From: Prototheca cutis
Taxonomy: Eukaryota; Chlorophyta; Trebouxiophyceae; Chlorellales; Chlorellaceae
DNA length: 64,000 nucleotides
NCBI GenBank assembly: GCA_002897115.2
Contig: BCIH01000016.1
Span: 35,284-99,283, forward strand
Reading direction: 5' to 3'
Each line of letters opens with the position of its first letter. The stretch's first letter is position 1. The notes under the pieces are model-generated. The model saw only the letters and a program-made list of their open reading frames with translations, was not told the origin of the DNA and made no database searches. The position numbers and the translations under genes were made by a program. Of this stretch, positions 12,601-25,150 are shown in pieces.

Positions 12601-13856
12601 TCAGGGTTCTGCGCCGCCCAACATGATGAGCTCCATCTCCCGTTCGGTCATCAGTGTCCGAGGCACGGGGTCGGGGCTCTCTATCTCCATCGTGTCGCGG
12701 AACAGCTGGAGCCAGGGACCCTGCTTTGGCGGCGGCGGCGCAGCCGCGGCCACCGTCGGCGGGTACTCCTCCTTGGCTCCATGTGCCCCGCTCTCGCCCA
12801 GCTCTGCATTTGGGGGGGGGGACACATGGAGTGCACGGTCAAACAACCAGCTCGGGTGCATTGTCAAAATGAATCCTAGAATGTGAACTGCCAGAGCAAA
12901 CCACTCAAGCCCTACCACCATACATCACACCTTCCAAAGCCTTGGCCGCCTCAGCGGCAGGCAGCATGCTGATGACCGCGCCCTCCGCAGTCCGGCGGAT
13001 GGGGAAGCTGATCGAGGGTGTCCGGCCTGCATGCTCGGCGGCAGGCGGCTGTGATGTGGATGTCGCTGTGGTGGCAGGTGCCGCGGCGGCGGCCGCCTGT
13101 GCCGGCTCGGCCTTGGCCTCGCTGATGTCATCCCCAGCAGTGTCCGCGGCTGCGACAGGAGTGCACGGCTGAGAATAGTCAGCAGATGCACCTGATCGGA
13201 AGGCATCCCATATATCGCCCACAACCAAGACCATCCACCGCCAAGGGCCCCCACTGGCATAGTCCCTCCGACATTAAACAAAACAGGCACCTTCCGCCTC
13301 GGTGTCAATGACGGCAACGACATCGCCGACCTCCACTGTGTCACCCTCCTCGACCTGCGTGATGCGCGTGGTTGAATCCAGCCTGAACAGTGTATGCCAC
13401 AGAGGAGACTTCACATATAGGGTGCGCATACGCGTGTGTTCTGGCTTCTAAACTGCTCCAAAGGAAGGCCTGCACACAATCAATGGGTCCGCTGCTCCCA
13501 ACACCATACCCCACCTTGAGCTGGGTCACCACGCCGGCGCGAGGGGCCCGGACATCCACGGTAACCTTGTCAGTTTCAATAGAGACTACAGGCTCATCCT
13601 CTGCAACCCGCTGTCCTGGTGCCTTCAGGAGCGCCGCAACGCTGCCATCCGTGATGGACTCCCCCAGCGCCGGGATGACAACGTCGAGCTTCTCCCAAGC
13701 TGGCACACCCGGGTGGAACAGCCTGGCCCCGGCGGCCTGCTCGCTGACGAGCTTCAGGCCCTGTTGTGCGCCATGCGTCGCGTTTTGCTGCGTGCACCCG
13801 CCCAACAGGGCTCTGCACGCAAGCGTGAGGCTCCTCGAGCCCGCACGGAAGGCCAT
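12601..13856 (-). CDS. Lipoyl domain-KGD4 (MRPS36) fusion, putative 2-oxoglutarate dehydrogenase complex adaptor
   Basis: Predicted 275-aa protein from four exons: 13856-13515, 13354-13291, 13149-12931, 12803-12601, with matching splice phases (0, 1, 1). Residues 1-55 are Arg/Ala-rich and look like a mitochondrial presequence. Residues about 57-135 are an E2o-type lipoyl domain (VVIPALGESITDG, VSIETDKVTVDV, EEGDTVEVGDVVAVI), with K97 as the lipoyl lysine. An Ala/Pro/Thr linker follows, then RTPSISFPIRR (about 178-188). The C-terminus is RTLMTEREMELIMLGGAEP, the KGD4/MRPS36 signature. In fungi and animals KGD4 tethers E3 to the E1-E2 core. The 2-oxoacid acyltransferase domain with its HxxxDG site is absent, and the gene ends before the dynein gene. 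This could be a split E2, an adaptor carrying its own swinging arm, or one splice form. Domain identities are confident; the function is inferred. Confidence 0.85.
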
Positions 13857-14492
13857 GCCGCACGGCTACCTAGGCAGCGGGTCCCCGAGGTATCCCGTAT
13901 TGCAAAGAATATCCAACTCAATCGCACAGATGTCGTTTATGGCGTTCCCCTGTACGTCATGACGATGGGTTTTTGCGGTGTTCTCCAGCGTGACGTGAGC
14001 TGCTGGCATCCAACTGGGATCCATCCATCTGGTTTGCTCGGTTCACAGACGGCTAGCGATAAACTAAATTTTTTCCGGCGTCCAGATTTTGCCTTTATGG
14101 GTTTGTTTCTTCTCCCATTCAATGCCCACGATATACATTTTAACCATGCCCTCCCATCGTCCTCAGCTGGTATTGTGTTGGGTGGGCTGCTCTAACCCAG
14201 AACCCCTGTACCATGCACCTGCTCGCCCCCCAAGCATGCCGCCTGTGCTGCCCACTCCAAGGTCCTCCCGGCCACTGACCACGAAAAATTTCGCCCTGCA
14301 CGTAACAGATAGTACCCTAACACCTGTTTCCACCATGTTACAGTGTGGGGCTCGCCGCCGCGGCTGCGGGCAGCGGCGGCGCAGCGCAGGACATCGGCAT
14401 GGCCTCTGGCATGTCCACGCAACCTCGACAGCGTTCCCCCCAAGGCCCGTGGCGGGCGTTGGAGCACCCGCCACGCCCCATCTCGACGACGC
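13857..14492. other. Intergenic: 5' flank of lipoyl-KGD4 gene and 3' flank of RPS5
   Basis: No supportable coding frame. On the minus strand a TGTAA, the usual chlorophyte polyadenylation signal, lies about 155 nt past the RPS5 stop (near 14338). It may mark that gene's 3' end. Confidence 0.45.
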
Positions 14493-15565
<1,073 letters not shown>

Positions 15566-16320
15566 GGTTGAGGGTACAGGAACGAGTTCTGCCCTGCCTG
15601 CGGAATGGGACGGGGCAGGGCGCTCAGCGGGACATACGGGATTGCCCTCAGCGCCGCAGAGGTCAGGACCCCTTTCCGATCCAGTACGAAGTCTCACCTG
15701 CTGCCTGGAAGAGGAAGGGCACGGGGATGGCCCGGCATCTTGTCTGCAGGAGAGGCCCCTGCGGCCGCCTGAGCTTGGAGCCCAAGCATTCCATCTTTCC
15801 ATTTCGCGCCCTGGCCAATGTGGCCCCCCCCTGCGAGTTCACAGGGGTCTGCCATGGTCTGCATCAAGTATCGCACTGGAACACTGAACCTTCGAGCACT
15901 CCTTGGTTCGATCCTTTGCATTGCATATATTTATCTTGAAGGTTTACAGGGGCCTTTTCTGGCGCCAGTTGCCGTCGGGAGTGATCGGCATCGCGGCCAG
16001 GCCTCACCTGGAAGTCCAGCCTTGGGTGTCTGGGGCCGCAACTGGAGAGTGAGAGCCCCAGAGCGTGCATCGCATGGCGACCTCACACACTCTTGGAGTA
16101 AATGCGAATGGCTGTGGCCTGCGCGCTCCTCCTTCCATCGCCTCACCATCTAGGAACGTCCTGTGCTCCGCAGCCGGTACCAGGTGTGGGGGTTGGGGGT
16201 ATCCTGGCACAGACGATTGTTAATGTCTCGCCGGCGACCCATGAATCTGGGAGATCTTCGTCCGGTACAGGGCATGGATGCATACGCTGCAATGATGTTG
16301 ATCGAGGTATTGATCGATGG
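15566..16320. other. Divergent intergenic region between RPS5 (-) and DnaJ (+)
   Basis: About 750 bp likely serving as promoter for both flanking genes. No coding frame or recognised element. A short AT-rich patch lies near 15920-15935. Confidence 0.5.
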
Positions 16321-18183
16321 ATGAGAAGGTACAATGGATGACGGGCACGAGTGGCTTGTCCCTCGTCTCCTTTCAGGTCCCGAGGACCCCGGCCGTTCCA
16401 GTCTGCCGCCGTGCTCGGCCGTGTCCAAGGCCCTTGCATTCAAGCGGGGAACCCTGCGACACGCCCAAGGCGGGGGGCATCGCTGATTGTGCACGCGGAG
16501 CGGGACTTTTACAAGATTCTGGGTGTGGACAGGGAAGCCGACAAGAAGAAGATCAAGAACGCCTACCGCCAGCTGGCCCGGAAGTGGCACCCTGTGAGTA
16601 GTGGACATGTGTGCGGGGGAATTGCATGAACTGAAGAATGGGGCTTCTGAGTGTATTCCAATGTGAACCTGCCAAGTCTGCCATACTACTAATGCATCCC
16701 TGTTTCTCGGGCAAAAATAGAATCAAACAATGCCTTCCACCACCGACCCCCCACCCCTCCCACACACACATACAGGATGTGAACAAGGCTGCAGATGCAG
16801 AGGCCAAGTTTAAGGACATATCGGCGGCCTACGAGGTGCTGTCGGACGACGAGAAACGCAAGGTCTACGACCGATTCGGCGAGGCTGGCCTGTCGGGCGC
16901 GGCAGCCGGCGGTCCCGGCGCCGGGTTTGAAACGTGAGACAGGGGTTGCTGCTGCTTACCTGGTGGTAGTGGGGCCGGGGTGAAGGGGGGGAGGGGGGGG
17001 GACCGTGCCATCCGCCACAGGCACCACGGTAACACAGGCCATCGGAAAACTCCATTCTCGGCATCCGCGATCACCTTCCTATGATGCAGCAATCCATTTG
17101 ACATCTTTGAGTCTTTCTTTGGCGGTGGCATGGGCGGCGGCAGCCCCTTTGGCGAGGCCTTTGGCGGCGGCGGGGCTCGTGGGCGGCCACGGGACGTGCG
17201 GGTGCCAGGCGACGATCGCGGGTGAGCCCTTGGCGTAAGGAGTGGGCGCAGCTGTTTGGGGGCCAATGGTGTGTGTGTGATCCCAGCAGTACTGCTCCGG
17301 CTGCTCCAGATGGTGGGAGGCTGGCCCGGAGCAAGCGACAGTGAGCGGCAGAGATGCTTCCTCCATCCTCCAAACCGGCAAACCCCGGCCCACCCACACA
17401 ACTCCTGCAAACAATAACCCGCGCAACTCTTGCAGATACTCGCTGACGCTGGACTTTATGGAAGCGGTGTTTGGGTGTGACAGGAAGATCAGCATCAGCC
17501 ACCTGGAGCCGTGTGAGACATGTCACGGTTCCGGGGTCAAGGCCGGCACGAGCCCTACGACGTGCAAGACCTGCGGTGGGCAGGGGCAGGTGGTGCAGGC
17601 GGTCCGCACGCCGCTGGGCATGTTCCAACAGGTGGCGCCATGTCCCGCCTGCGGGGGCACGGGGGAGGAGTCGACGCCCTGCCAGGCATGCTCTGGCGAC
17701 GGCCGGCTCCGCAAGACGAAGCAAGTCACCGTGCACGTCCCCCCCGGCATCGACTCGGGGTCGCGTCTCCGCATCGCTGGCGAAGGTGACGCCGGACAGC
17801 GGGGCGGTCCGCCCGGCGACTTGTTTGTGCTGGTGTCTGTGAGCGAGCATGGGCAGCTGAAGCGGGAGGGCACGACCATCCATTCCAGCGTGTCTGTGCC
17901 TTACACCGACGCCATCCTGGGGACCACGGTGAGTGTGCCGACCGTGGATGGGCCCGTGAGCCTGAAGATCCCTGCGGGCACCCAGCCGGGGTCAACGCTG
18001 GTCATGGCCAAGAAGGGCGTGCCCCGGCTCGGTCAACGCGACGTGCGCGGCGACCACCTGGTCAAAGTCCAGGTGACCATCCCCCGCCAGCTCAGCGACA
18101 AGGCCCGTGAACTCGTCCAAAAACTCGCCGAAGAAAGCAAGGCCGACGACGACAAGAAAGCCAAGGCCGGCTGGTTTGGCTAA
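16321..18183 (+). CDS. Type-A DnaJ (Hsp40) co-chaperone, probably plastid
   Basis: Hsp70 co-chaperone of bacterial DnaJ architecture. Confident exons: 16377-16593, 16776-16933, 17090-17221, 17436-18183, with consistent phases. Domains in order: J domain ([20 protein letters not shown]; the HPD motif is split between exons as HP|D), Gly/Phe-rich linker ([20 protein letters not shown]), four CxxCxGxG zinc motifs ([32 protein letters not shown]) and the C-terminal substrate domain, ending [10 protein letters not shown] basic Ser/Arg/Pro-rich leader ending near IVHAER precedes the J domain and suits a transit peptide. The first exon is uncertain: the frame is closed upstream of the 16376 acceptor. 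ATG 16321 spliced through a 48-nt intron (16329-16376) would fit the phase, but another 5' exon is possible. Confidence 0.93.
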
Positions 18184-18590
18184 AGCAAAAGGTCGTCTGG
18201 ACCACAGCGCTCCTGTCACCGTCACCGCAGCTGTGCATCACGCGCCGAAGCGTTGCCAAACTTGGAAACACACGACTTTTCCCCTTTCTTCTTTGCTTCT
18301 CTCGATTAGAAAAAGAAAACACACACTCTCCTATATGCGATTCTCCCTTGACCATGCATCGTTCACATATTCTGCTGCTTGTCGCTCAAAGGAAGATTTC
18401 TGTGCACATTGCCAGGGGGTACTCTCAGTTCCAGCCGCCACGTCGGAACACCGCGTCTCTAAAGTCGCCAAAGGACCTGATTCTTTGCTCGCAGTCTGAC
18501 AATTCATACATCCGCTCCGCTTTCGGGAGCTCCTGCAGGGGTGTGAGTGTGTGGCAGAGGGATCTCTCACGGTCTGTCAGTGTAGAGGGT
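18184..18590. other. Convergent intergenic region between DnaJ (+) and OMA1-like (-)
   Basis: Holds the 3' UTRs of the two convergent genes. No coding frame of its own and no clear terminator. Confidence 0.5.
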
Positions 18591-20360
18591 TCAGCTTAGA
18601 GGCAGGGCGTCGTAGTGTGCAAGGACACCAGACCTGCTGCCGATTGAGTGCGTGGCCACCCCTAGCCAACAGGGCCTCGTCACGTGAAACTGCCCAGGGT
18701 TCACACTGCTCCCACCACCCCATTCAAAGCTACAGCCTCCACGCACATCTTTAATTTTCTGTACACGGTCCGATGACACCGGGTGAGTCCTGAGGAATTT
18801 CGGGATGTACCCGCCGCCCATGCGTTTCTCGGCTTCCCCGAGCTTTTCAAACACGGCGATCGACGCCTCCGGGTCATAGCACGCCTGGGCGGCCAACTGC
18901 GTGGATGTTTGATCACGTGGTGTGTGTGTGTGTGTGTGTGTGTTGGGGAGGGAGGATGTTTGCATTGACAGGCTGTGCCTAGATGCTGGCCAAGGGAGCA
19001 CCAAATGGTAGTTGGGAGTCCTCATTCCCCGTGCCGTCTGATAACCCACAGCCTTTGTCATACCCCGAACAACCCCTACATACTGCACATAACAGCTCCT
19101 CCCCTCACCTGCAATCCAATGACATCGGCCTCGGTCTCTGCCTTTCTGGAGTTTGGGAGGAAGAAAGCAGGCACCAGGATGTCCGAGGGCAATGGAATGC
19201 CAAAGCCCCAGTACGCCAGCATCTGGATCACACTGAGCACGCTGCCCTGCGTCATGCGTTCCGCGGCATGCCTCGCCAGCACGTGTGCGCACTCGTGCGC
19301 CAGAACCGCCGCCAGCTCATCGTCGCTGCTCACAAGATTTAGCAAACCTATTACGTTGTGGAAGTTGAGGCGAGGGTTGATGGAGGGGGAAGGGAGTCAG
19401 GCGGGGCCCAGAAGAAGGACCAACCCAAAGCCCTGGGTCCAAGGACACCAGTGGCAGAACAACTTTGCGCATGAAGTTTCCACACACAGCTCGTCATCAA
19501 ACACATGGAAACAAGCTCAAAGAGACTATTGCCACAACAAGCGCACCGGTGTAGACGACGACTTTGCCCCCTGGCACGACAAAGGCGTTGACCTGGGACG
19601 AACGGATGACGGCAAATTCCCAGTCCAGGCCCTTGACGTGGTCCTGGAACCCGCCGCCCCGGGCATGCTCGAGCGTGTCGGCGATGCGGCGGCCCACACG
19701 CTCCACGCGCTTGGCAGCGGGGCTATTTGGGCTGACCAGTGTCCCCTCCTCCTGGGCCTCTTCCAGCACCGCCGCAAAAGTCTGGGCGCCCATGGCCCGT
19801 TCCGCGGCCTGACTGATCAGGATCGCATGTGAACGACCCGTGTACGGCACCTGCTCCTGGCTTGCCAACCAGATTACTAAAGTCCCGCCGCCGGCACCGA
19901 TCAGCACGCGTTGAGTTGTCGGATTCCGGACGTCAAGGAACGGCCGCCGGTGCTGGAAATGGTAGTACTGATACTGCTGCCTGTGAGAGGCGAATGGAAA
20001 GCATACAGGTCTTGGACAAATGTGGGGATATTGTTGTAACGTCTTGGAAAGAACGGATTCCCAATGGGCCACGTCTGCATTCCAACGAATCGCTGCCTTG
20101 CCTGTTCCCCGGCCAAGGCCACCAGAAGACAGTCCCTGCCACCAGCTTATATGCCCCGAGACGCTGCATGCAGAACGACCACACATACGGCACGAACTCA
20201 TGACGGTATACCTGGCATCATTCCATGCCCATCGGCATGCAGCCGGCAGCTCCCCTGCGCTTCGCACGGGCAGGGCCCTGGTCTCGACACCGGTGCCCAC
20301 GACAGCCTTGGCTGCCCGAGAGGCAAGCTTGGAAAGCGATACAACTCCGCGGCGCAGCAT
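18591..20360 (-). CDS. OMA1: OMA1-like mitochondrial M48 zinc metalloprotease
   Basis: Inner-membrane stress protease of peptidase family M48. Exons: 20360-20212, 19980-19547, 19347-19109, 18896-18747, plus a short terminal exon. The N-terminus (MLRRGVVSLSKLASRAAKAV) suits a mitochondrial presequence. A membrane segment (VLIGAGGGTLVIWLA) precedes the protease domain. Then come NAFVVPGGKVVVYTGLL (spliced), DDELAAVLAHECAHVLARHA with the zinc-binding HExxH as HECAH, the third-ligand region (KAETEADVIGLQ), and the C-terminal HPVSSDRVQKIKD. Splice phases agree for the first four exons. The last exon, about 18.66-18.59 kb, is unclear: one frame ends in AHYDALPLS and needs a different donor, and another ends slightly later. 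M48 membership is sure; assignment to OMA1 rests on the membrane segment before the catalytic domain. Confidence 0.9.
18921..18941. repeat. (GT)n microsatellite in OMA1-like intron
   Basis: About ten GT units on the + strand, (AC)n in the transcript, in the intron between the third and fourth exons. Confidence 0.85.
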
Positions 20361-20857
20361 TATACTCGCGAGATTACTGAAACATTAGCAGGATTAAATG
20401 ATCGAGGGATGGGCACGCTCACAGGCCTGGAACGCGCTTCCGTCGTCCGCAACCCTTATCGGAACCCTCTGGAGCGGTTTGGCAAGGTGATGGATGGGAG
20501 CGGAGGTGCCCTCAGCCGTCACTCCCGCACCACCTCGTGGTTCATACGGTGGGAATGATGAGGAAGGGGAGTTCCGGCTTTCTATTGATCTGGTGCTGCA
20601 TGTTCCATGCATCCCAAATGCGGGATGATGGCATCCCATCTCGATCCATCTGCCAGTCCGGGAGGCCCACCCGCCTGGGAAGGCGCCAGCCCAGGGCCGA
20701 CCAGGCCATCCCCCCTCCCTCTCCCACCGTGCATCAGTCGTGGAGTTCTTCCAACACACCTTGCACAATGTCACAGATACTCCAGGTCTTGAAGCAGAGC
20801 AGAAGCAAGACAAAAACATGTTTTTGAGCTAGCTAGCCACACATGAGAGTAACTGAA
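20361..20857. other. Intergenic: OMA1-like 5' flank and coiled-coil gene 3' flank
   Basis: No supportable coding frame. The OMA1-like promoter is expected here because both neighbours are on the minus strand. Confidence 0.5.
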
Positions 20858-23407
20858 TCAGGGAGCGGCAGCACCATTGAAGCCAGCCGCCTCGAGCGTC
20901 CTGGTGATAAACGTGCGAGACTGGTCCAGAATGGCGTCGCGCTCCTCGGCATCTTCACGCAGCTTTTCATTCTCCAGCTCCAGCTTCTCGATCCGAGCCA
21001 GCGCCTCCTCCAGCGTCATGGCAGACTTCTTCTGGGCCCCCGCACCATGGTGGCCTGTGTGGATGGTACGTGCACATCATGCGGGTGAGTAGGCGGGCTG
21101 CCAATGGCATGCCATTGAGTGCTTCTTTGCCGCCAAGCACAGCTGCGTGGAGCAGGCGTCCCAATCGCTGGCTGGCAAAGACGGTTTTCTTCCAGCCTGT
21201 GAGCCTGTCACAGTGGGATTCACATGCACCGGGGCCTCCGGGGCTCCAGCACCCAGCGCCCACCCAGATTGATTGGTGGAGAAAGTCAAGCACTCGACAA
21301 GACAAGCACCCTTCATCAAACAAACCACAAGGGCCAGCGGCCGCCACCCTCAACAACCCCCAGTGCAAAAATGACAGCGCCCACACACCGAGGGGCCAGA
21401 ACGATCCATGGCTGGTTTGAGCGGCCTGCTTTGCATGCGCTGCCTGCTCCAAGCGCTCGATCTGGGACCGCAGGCGGCCTGCCTCGGCGTCCGCCCTGGC
21501 CGCGTCAGCCCTGGTCTCCGCCAGTGACTGCATGTGAGGATGACGATCGGGGTGAGTTGTCACGTACTCACCCCCTGCATTCGATGCAGGGGTGCTGCTG
21601 CACAGGTGCTAGTGCCGCGTACACCGTAAGCAAACGCATGTGCCCGCCCNCCCNCNCCCNCCCCCCCCCAAAACACACACACACACACACACACAAAAGG
21701 CCTTGCCTTTGCTTGTGCGGTGACGAGCGTCTTCAGCTTTCCCAGCTCCTGGTCCACTTCCGAGGACGACAGCGTCGCTGACCCGGACGACAGCTGGAAG
21801 GTGGAAGAGCATGCATGCCAAGAAGCATTGTCATGGGGGCTGCTCCATTTCTGGGATCATTGTCACCAGACCCCCTATACCACACCACCCGGCCGCCCCA
21901 AGCCCCCACGCACCTGTGCCTTGAGCTTCTCCAGCTCCGCTTCGCTGGCGGCGGCACGCTGGGCCGCCTGCTCACAAAACTGCACACACGCGTGCGAATG
22001 GAGATGTGGGTCGTTCCTTCATTCCCCGGAGCCACAGCTTGTGTTGTGGTGAGTGCGCACGGGTTGCTGTCGTTGCTTAGCAAGCACCCAGAATCGGCAC
22101 GGAGAGTGCCTCGTTCTCCCAACCCATCACCACACCTTGCCTCACACTCCCCCGCATCCTCTTCTGTTCGCCTGTCGACGACACCCAAACAGAAAAAAGG
22201 CCTCAGCCTACCTCCATCTCTGCTTCGAGTTCCGACTCAAGGTAGGATACTTCGGCGGTGAGGCGGTTGACATCGCCGCCGCCCGTCGCGTTCTGCTCCA
22301 GCTCCTTGAGCCTCTGGGCCAGGCTCTGCAGCCCTCCCTCCGCCTCGGTCAGCAGCGCATTCGAAGCCTCAATCTCGCCCGCATGGTCTCTGCGTGTTGG
22401 GGGGGTGTCGTGTCGCAGGAGAGGGTTGCTGCCTTCATCTTGGTTCATTGGTATGGTTGTCCTGCGTTCGTTGCATGCTGCCTGCAAAGACATACAAGTA
22501 CAACGAAAACAAAAAAGAAAACTCACGCCTGGGCATCGCGCAGCTGCTGGACAGCTTCCTGTGCGGCGCGTTCGAGCGCGGTGATGACGCTGGACTGTGC
22601 CTCGGCTTCTTCCTCGGCCTCACGCAGCTGCGCCATCGCCAACGCCAGCTGGCGCTCTGCGGCCTCTCGCGCCTCTCGCTGCTCGGTCAGCTGGGCCTCC
22701 AACCCCAGCCTCTGGCCCTCGACCGCGCCCTGGAGCTGGCGCTCCAGCTCGGCAGCCCGGGCACGGTGGTCATCCAGCTCGCGCCGGGCAGCCAGCAGCG
22801 CCGCGGCACGCGACTCCAGCTCCGCCACGACCGCTGCATGCTCCCGCGCCGCCTCGCCGGCCAGCCGGTTGGAAAGCGCGGCCTGGTCCGCCCACTCACG
22901 CACCACCGCGTCGCGCTGGGCCTGCAGTGCCTGCAACGCCGCCAGCTCGGCCTCGGCGGCAGCGGCGCGAGCCGTCGCCTCGACCGTCGCGCCCTGCGCC
23001 TCGGCCAGCGCCACCTCCAGATCCACCCGCTCTGCCATGGCGGTGTCTGCAGTACCGTCTGTGGCTCTGCCGTCGGCAGCTGCCGTTTCTGCCTGCCTCC
23101 CAATGACCTCGGCGGCGAGCTCGTCTTCCAGCTCGGCGATGCAAGCACGCGCAGAGTCCAATTCCGCGGCAGCACGGCGGCGGGCCGAGGCGGCGGCCAC
23201 GCCAGCAGCCGACAGCGCACGCTCGCTTTCCAGCGCGGCGCCGTTAGCCTGTCGCAGCCCGGCCGTCATTTCGCGCACCGCGGCCTCCAGCGCCGCCACC
23301 TGGTGCCGAAGTTTGTGCACCTCGGGCGGGACTGTGCCATCGGTGGCGGGAGGCTGCGCCGCCTTGGCAGCCGCCTCTGTGGGTCCAGCGGTCGCACTCA
23401 TGACCAT
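20858..23407 (-). CDS. Long coiled-coil protein of unknown function
   Basis: Six exons: 23407-22527, 22389-22212, 21979-21914, 21793-21707, 21527-21389, 21054-20858, with matching phases. The start is ATG 23407 or the in-frame ATG 23401. The product, roughly 515 aa, is Ala/Glu/Arg/Leu-rich and heptad-like almost throughout (for example EVHKLRHQVAALEAAVREM, AELERQLQGAVEGQRLGLE, ALARIEKLELENEKLRED). It ends FITRTLEAAGFNGAAAP. No motor, membrane or targeting motif is visible. Golgin, spindle or basal-body scaffold proteins look like this, but the sequence does not choose among them. The fourth intron may use a GC donor (AAG|GCAAGG). The alternative is the GT-repeat donor just downstream, which is also in frame. 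Its start lies only about 260 nt from the stop of the RPC10 gene on the same strand. Confidence 0.8.
21648..21691. repeat. Poly-C with ambiguous bases followed by (AC)n
   Basis: C-rich stretch containing four N calls, then about ten AC units. It lies in the coiled-coil gene intron, just 5' of the exon ending at 21707 on the + strand. The N calls point to sequencing trouble in the homopolymer. Confidence 0.85.
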
Positions 23408-23665
23408 GCGCTGCTGCCGTGCAACGACAGAATGTCGGCGATCCGCGGCCGTCGAAAAAATGAGGAACCGGGTTGGGCCTCGGGCTCGGATTCGGGGCCC
23501 AGCCCAGGCAGTCCCAGCCCCTGGGACAGGCGTTGTACACACCCCTGCGGCCCGTGCACCAGTGGACGCCATGGCGTGCATATGTGTGCGCCACGCCGGT
23601 GCCGCCGACACGAAAGACGGATGCAGCGCGCCAAACAGCGGCAAGCCAAAAGTAGACAACCGTGC

Positions 23666-24470
23666 TCAGCCCTCGCGCCACTGAGCTGCACAGGAGACGC
23701 ACTTGAAGAACAGAGTGGCGGGCTCGTCGGCTGACCGGATCTGGATTTCCATAAAGTACGCCTGGTGGTAGCTGCACTTGGGACAGGTCGCTGCAAGGAA
23801 CGTAGGCCGAACAAGGGGAGATGATGGCTTGAGTGGATGGTGGGGTTGATGTCGCGTCCTCTGACACGGTGTTCTTCTGCATGCCACGGTTTCGGACAAA
23901 GTTCCTCCCCCAATCACCACCACGACCATTCTCCATCACTCGCTCCAGTACGATCTCGGCACACAAACCCCTTCTCCCTTTCTTTTCTCGCGCGCACCGT
24001 CTGTCTTCTGCACGTTTGCCCACGCCTCCTCGCCTCCAAGGACGTCGTCCACCTCCTTTTTCTTCAGCGCCACAACCTTGACCAGCTGCACGTGGGAGCA
24101 AACATGCTACGGTGAGCGTGGGCTGAAGAGCAACAAGGGGACCCGGCATGTGGTGGAGAAGCCGCCACATGCCGGGCCAAACCTGCCTCCCAGGAGCACG
24201 GCGACCAACCTGGCGGTCGAGGGTGTAGATGTAGGGACAAGCCTTGCAAGTCAGCGAATTCTCGCCATTCACAAGCTCAACTGCAGTTGTAGGGGTTGCA
24301 GTGAAGCCGTTGTTCTAGCCCTGCGCGCGGAATCTACCGCCCTTGTTCGAACGGCCTCGACGTGATGCCCCGCCCGGCCAAACGTCCTGCGGCCCCTACA
24401 CGCCCCTTTGCCAAACCATGCCGATACCTTGAAGCAAGTTGCCGCAAGTCGGGCAAAAAGTCAGCGACAT
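23666..24470 (-). CDS. RNA polymerase III subunit RPC10 (C11/POLR3K)
   Basis: Small Pol III subunit required for RNA cleavage, termination and reinitiation. Exons: 24470-24428, 24280-24210, 24085-23998, 23790-23666. Phases agree, giving 108 aa, the family's usual length. The N-terminal zinc ribbon is CPTC (first exon) plus CKAC (second exon). The linker KKKEVDDVLGGEEAWANVQK is strongly conserved. The C-terminal TFIIS-like ribbon is CPKCSYHQAYFMEIQIRSAD followed by EPATLFFKCVSCAAQWRE, including the catalytic RSADEP hairpin (Asp-Glu). The third exon could instead begin 15 nt upstream at a second in-frame acceptor. Confidence 0.96.
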
Positions 24471-25150
24471 GGATGTGACTGGTCTGCGAATTGTGCATGG
24501 AGGCACCGGGGCCCAACACTGAAGTGCCACAGGGCCCCTCATCGCCCACCCACGAGATTTGTGGGACCCCTGCGTTTCGCCCCATGCAGAGTCTCACCCC
24601 CTAATTCTCACTTCGCCATCAGCGCGCCCCGATAACTCTTGCGCAATGGGTATTACGCTGCATTTTGTGGTCTTGAACGTTCTGTCTTGCTTCCACGGCT
24701 GCTGACGGTGGTGTGGATGACCTCCAACTTCTGAGCAGTGGAGCGAATTCGGTGCCTTCTGTTGTTTGGCGCCCTCGAACGCTGCTCTCAGCACACTCTT
24801 AATACAATTTATATTGCGTGAATAGCTTCCGTTTCCTCAAATCATAAGTCACGCTTGCTGGCTCTTGGTCCAGTGGTCGGGTCAGGACCTCGGTCCTTAA
24901 TCCCACTTAGATCTGCTAAATGTGATGGCTGCAGTGCAAGTGCACGCACACGTTGAATAGTCCAGCATGGGCGCAATCTTATGACAGGCAGGCGAATCCG
25001 AACTCGTCTGTGGACTTGCAGTCCACCACTTGGGTACGTCATCCGGAAGTCGCCTGAGGAGCTGCGCGTGCGCAGCTGCCGACAATAATCCTGCGCACAA
25101 ACTCGGGCACCGCGCGAGCAGCACATTTTATTTTGCACAGTATTTTAGCC
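24471..25150. other. Divergent intergenic region between RPC10 (-) and CG-1 gene (+)
   Basis: About 680 bp. The centre (near 24.80-24.84 kb) is unusually AT-rich for this window. No coding frame or RNA gene was recognised. It probably contains both promoters. Confidence 0.5.

Noticed and set aside
22053..23734. Long + strand frames (543 and 446 codons) over 22.0-23.7 kb
   Set aside because: They are mirror frames of the GC-rich minus-strand coiled-coil exon: Ser/Ala/Arg-only composition, no splice logic, no domain.
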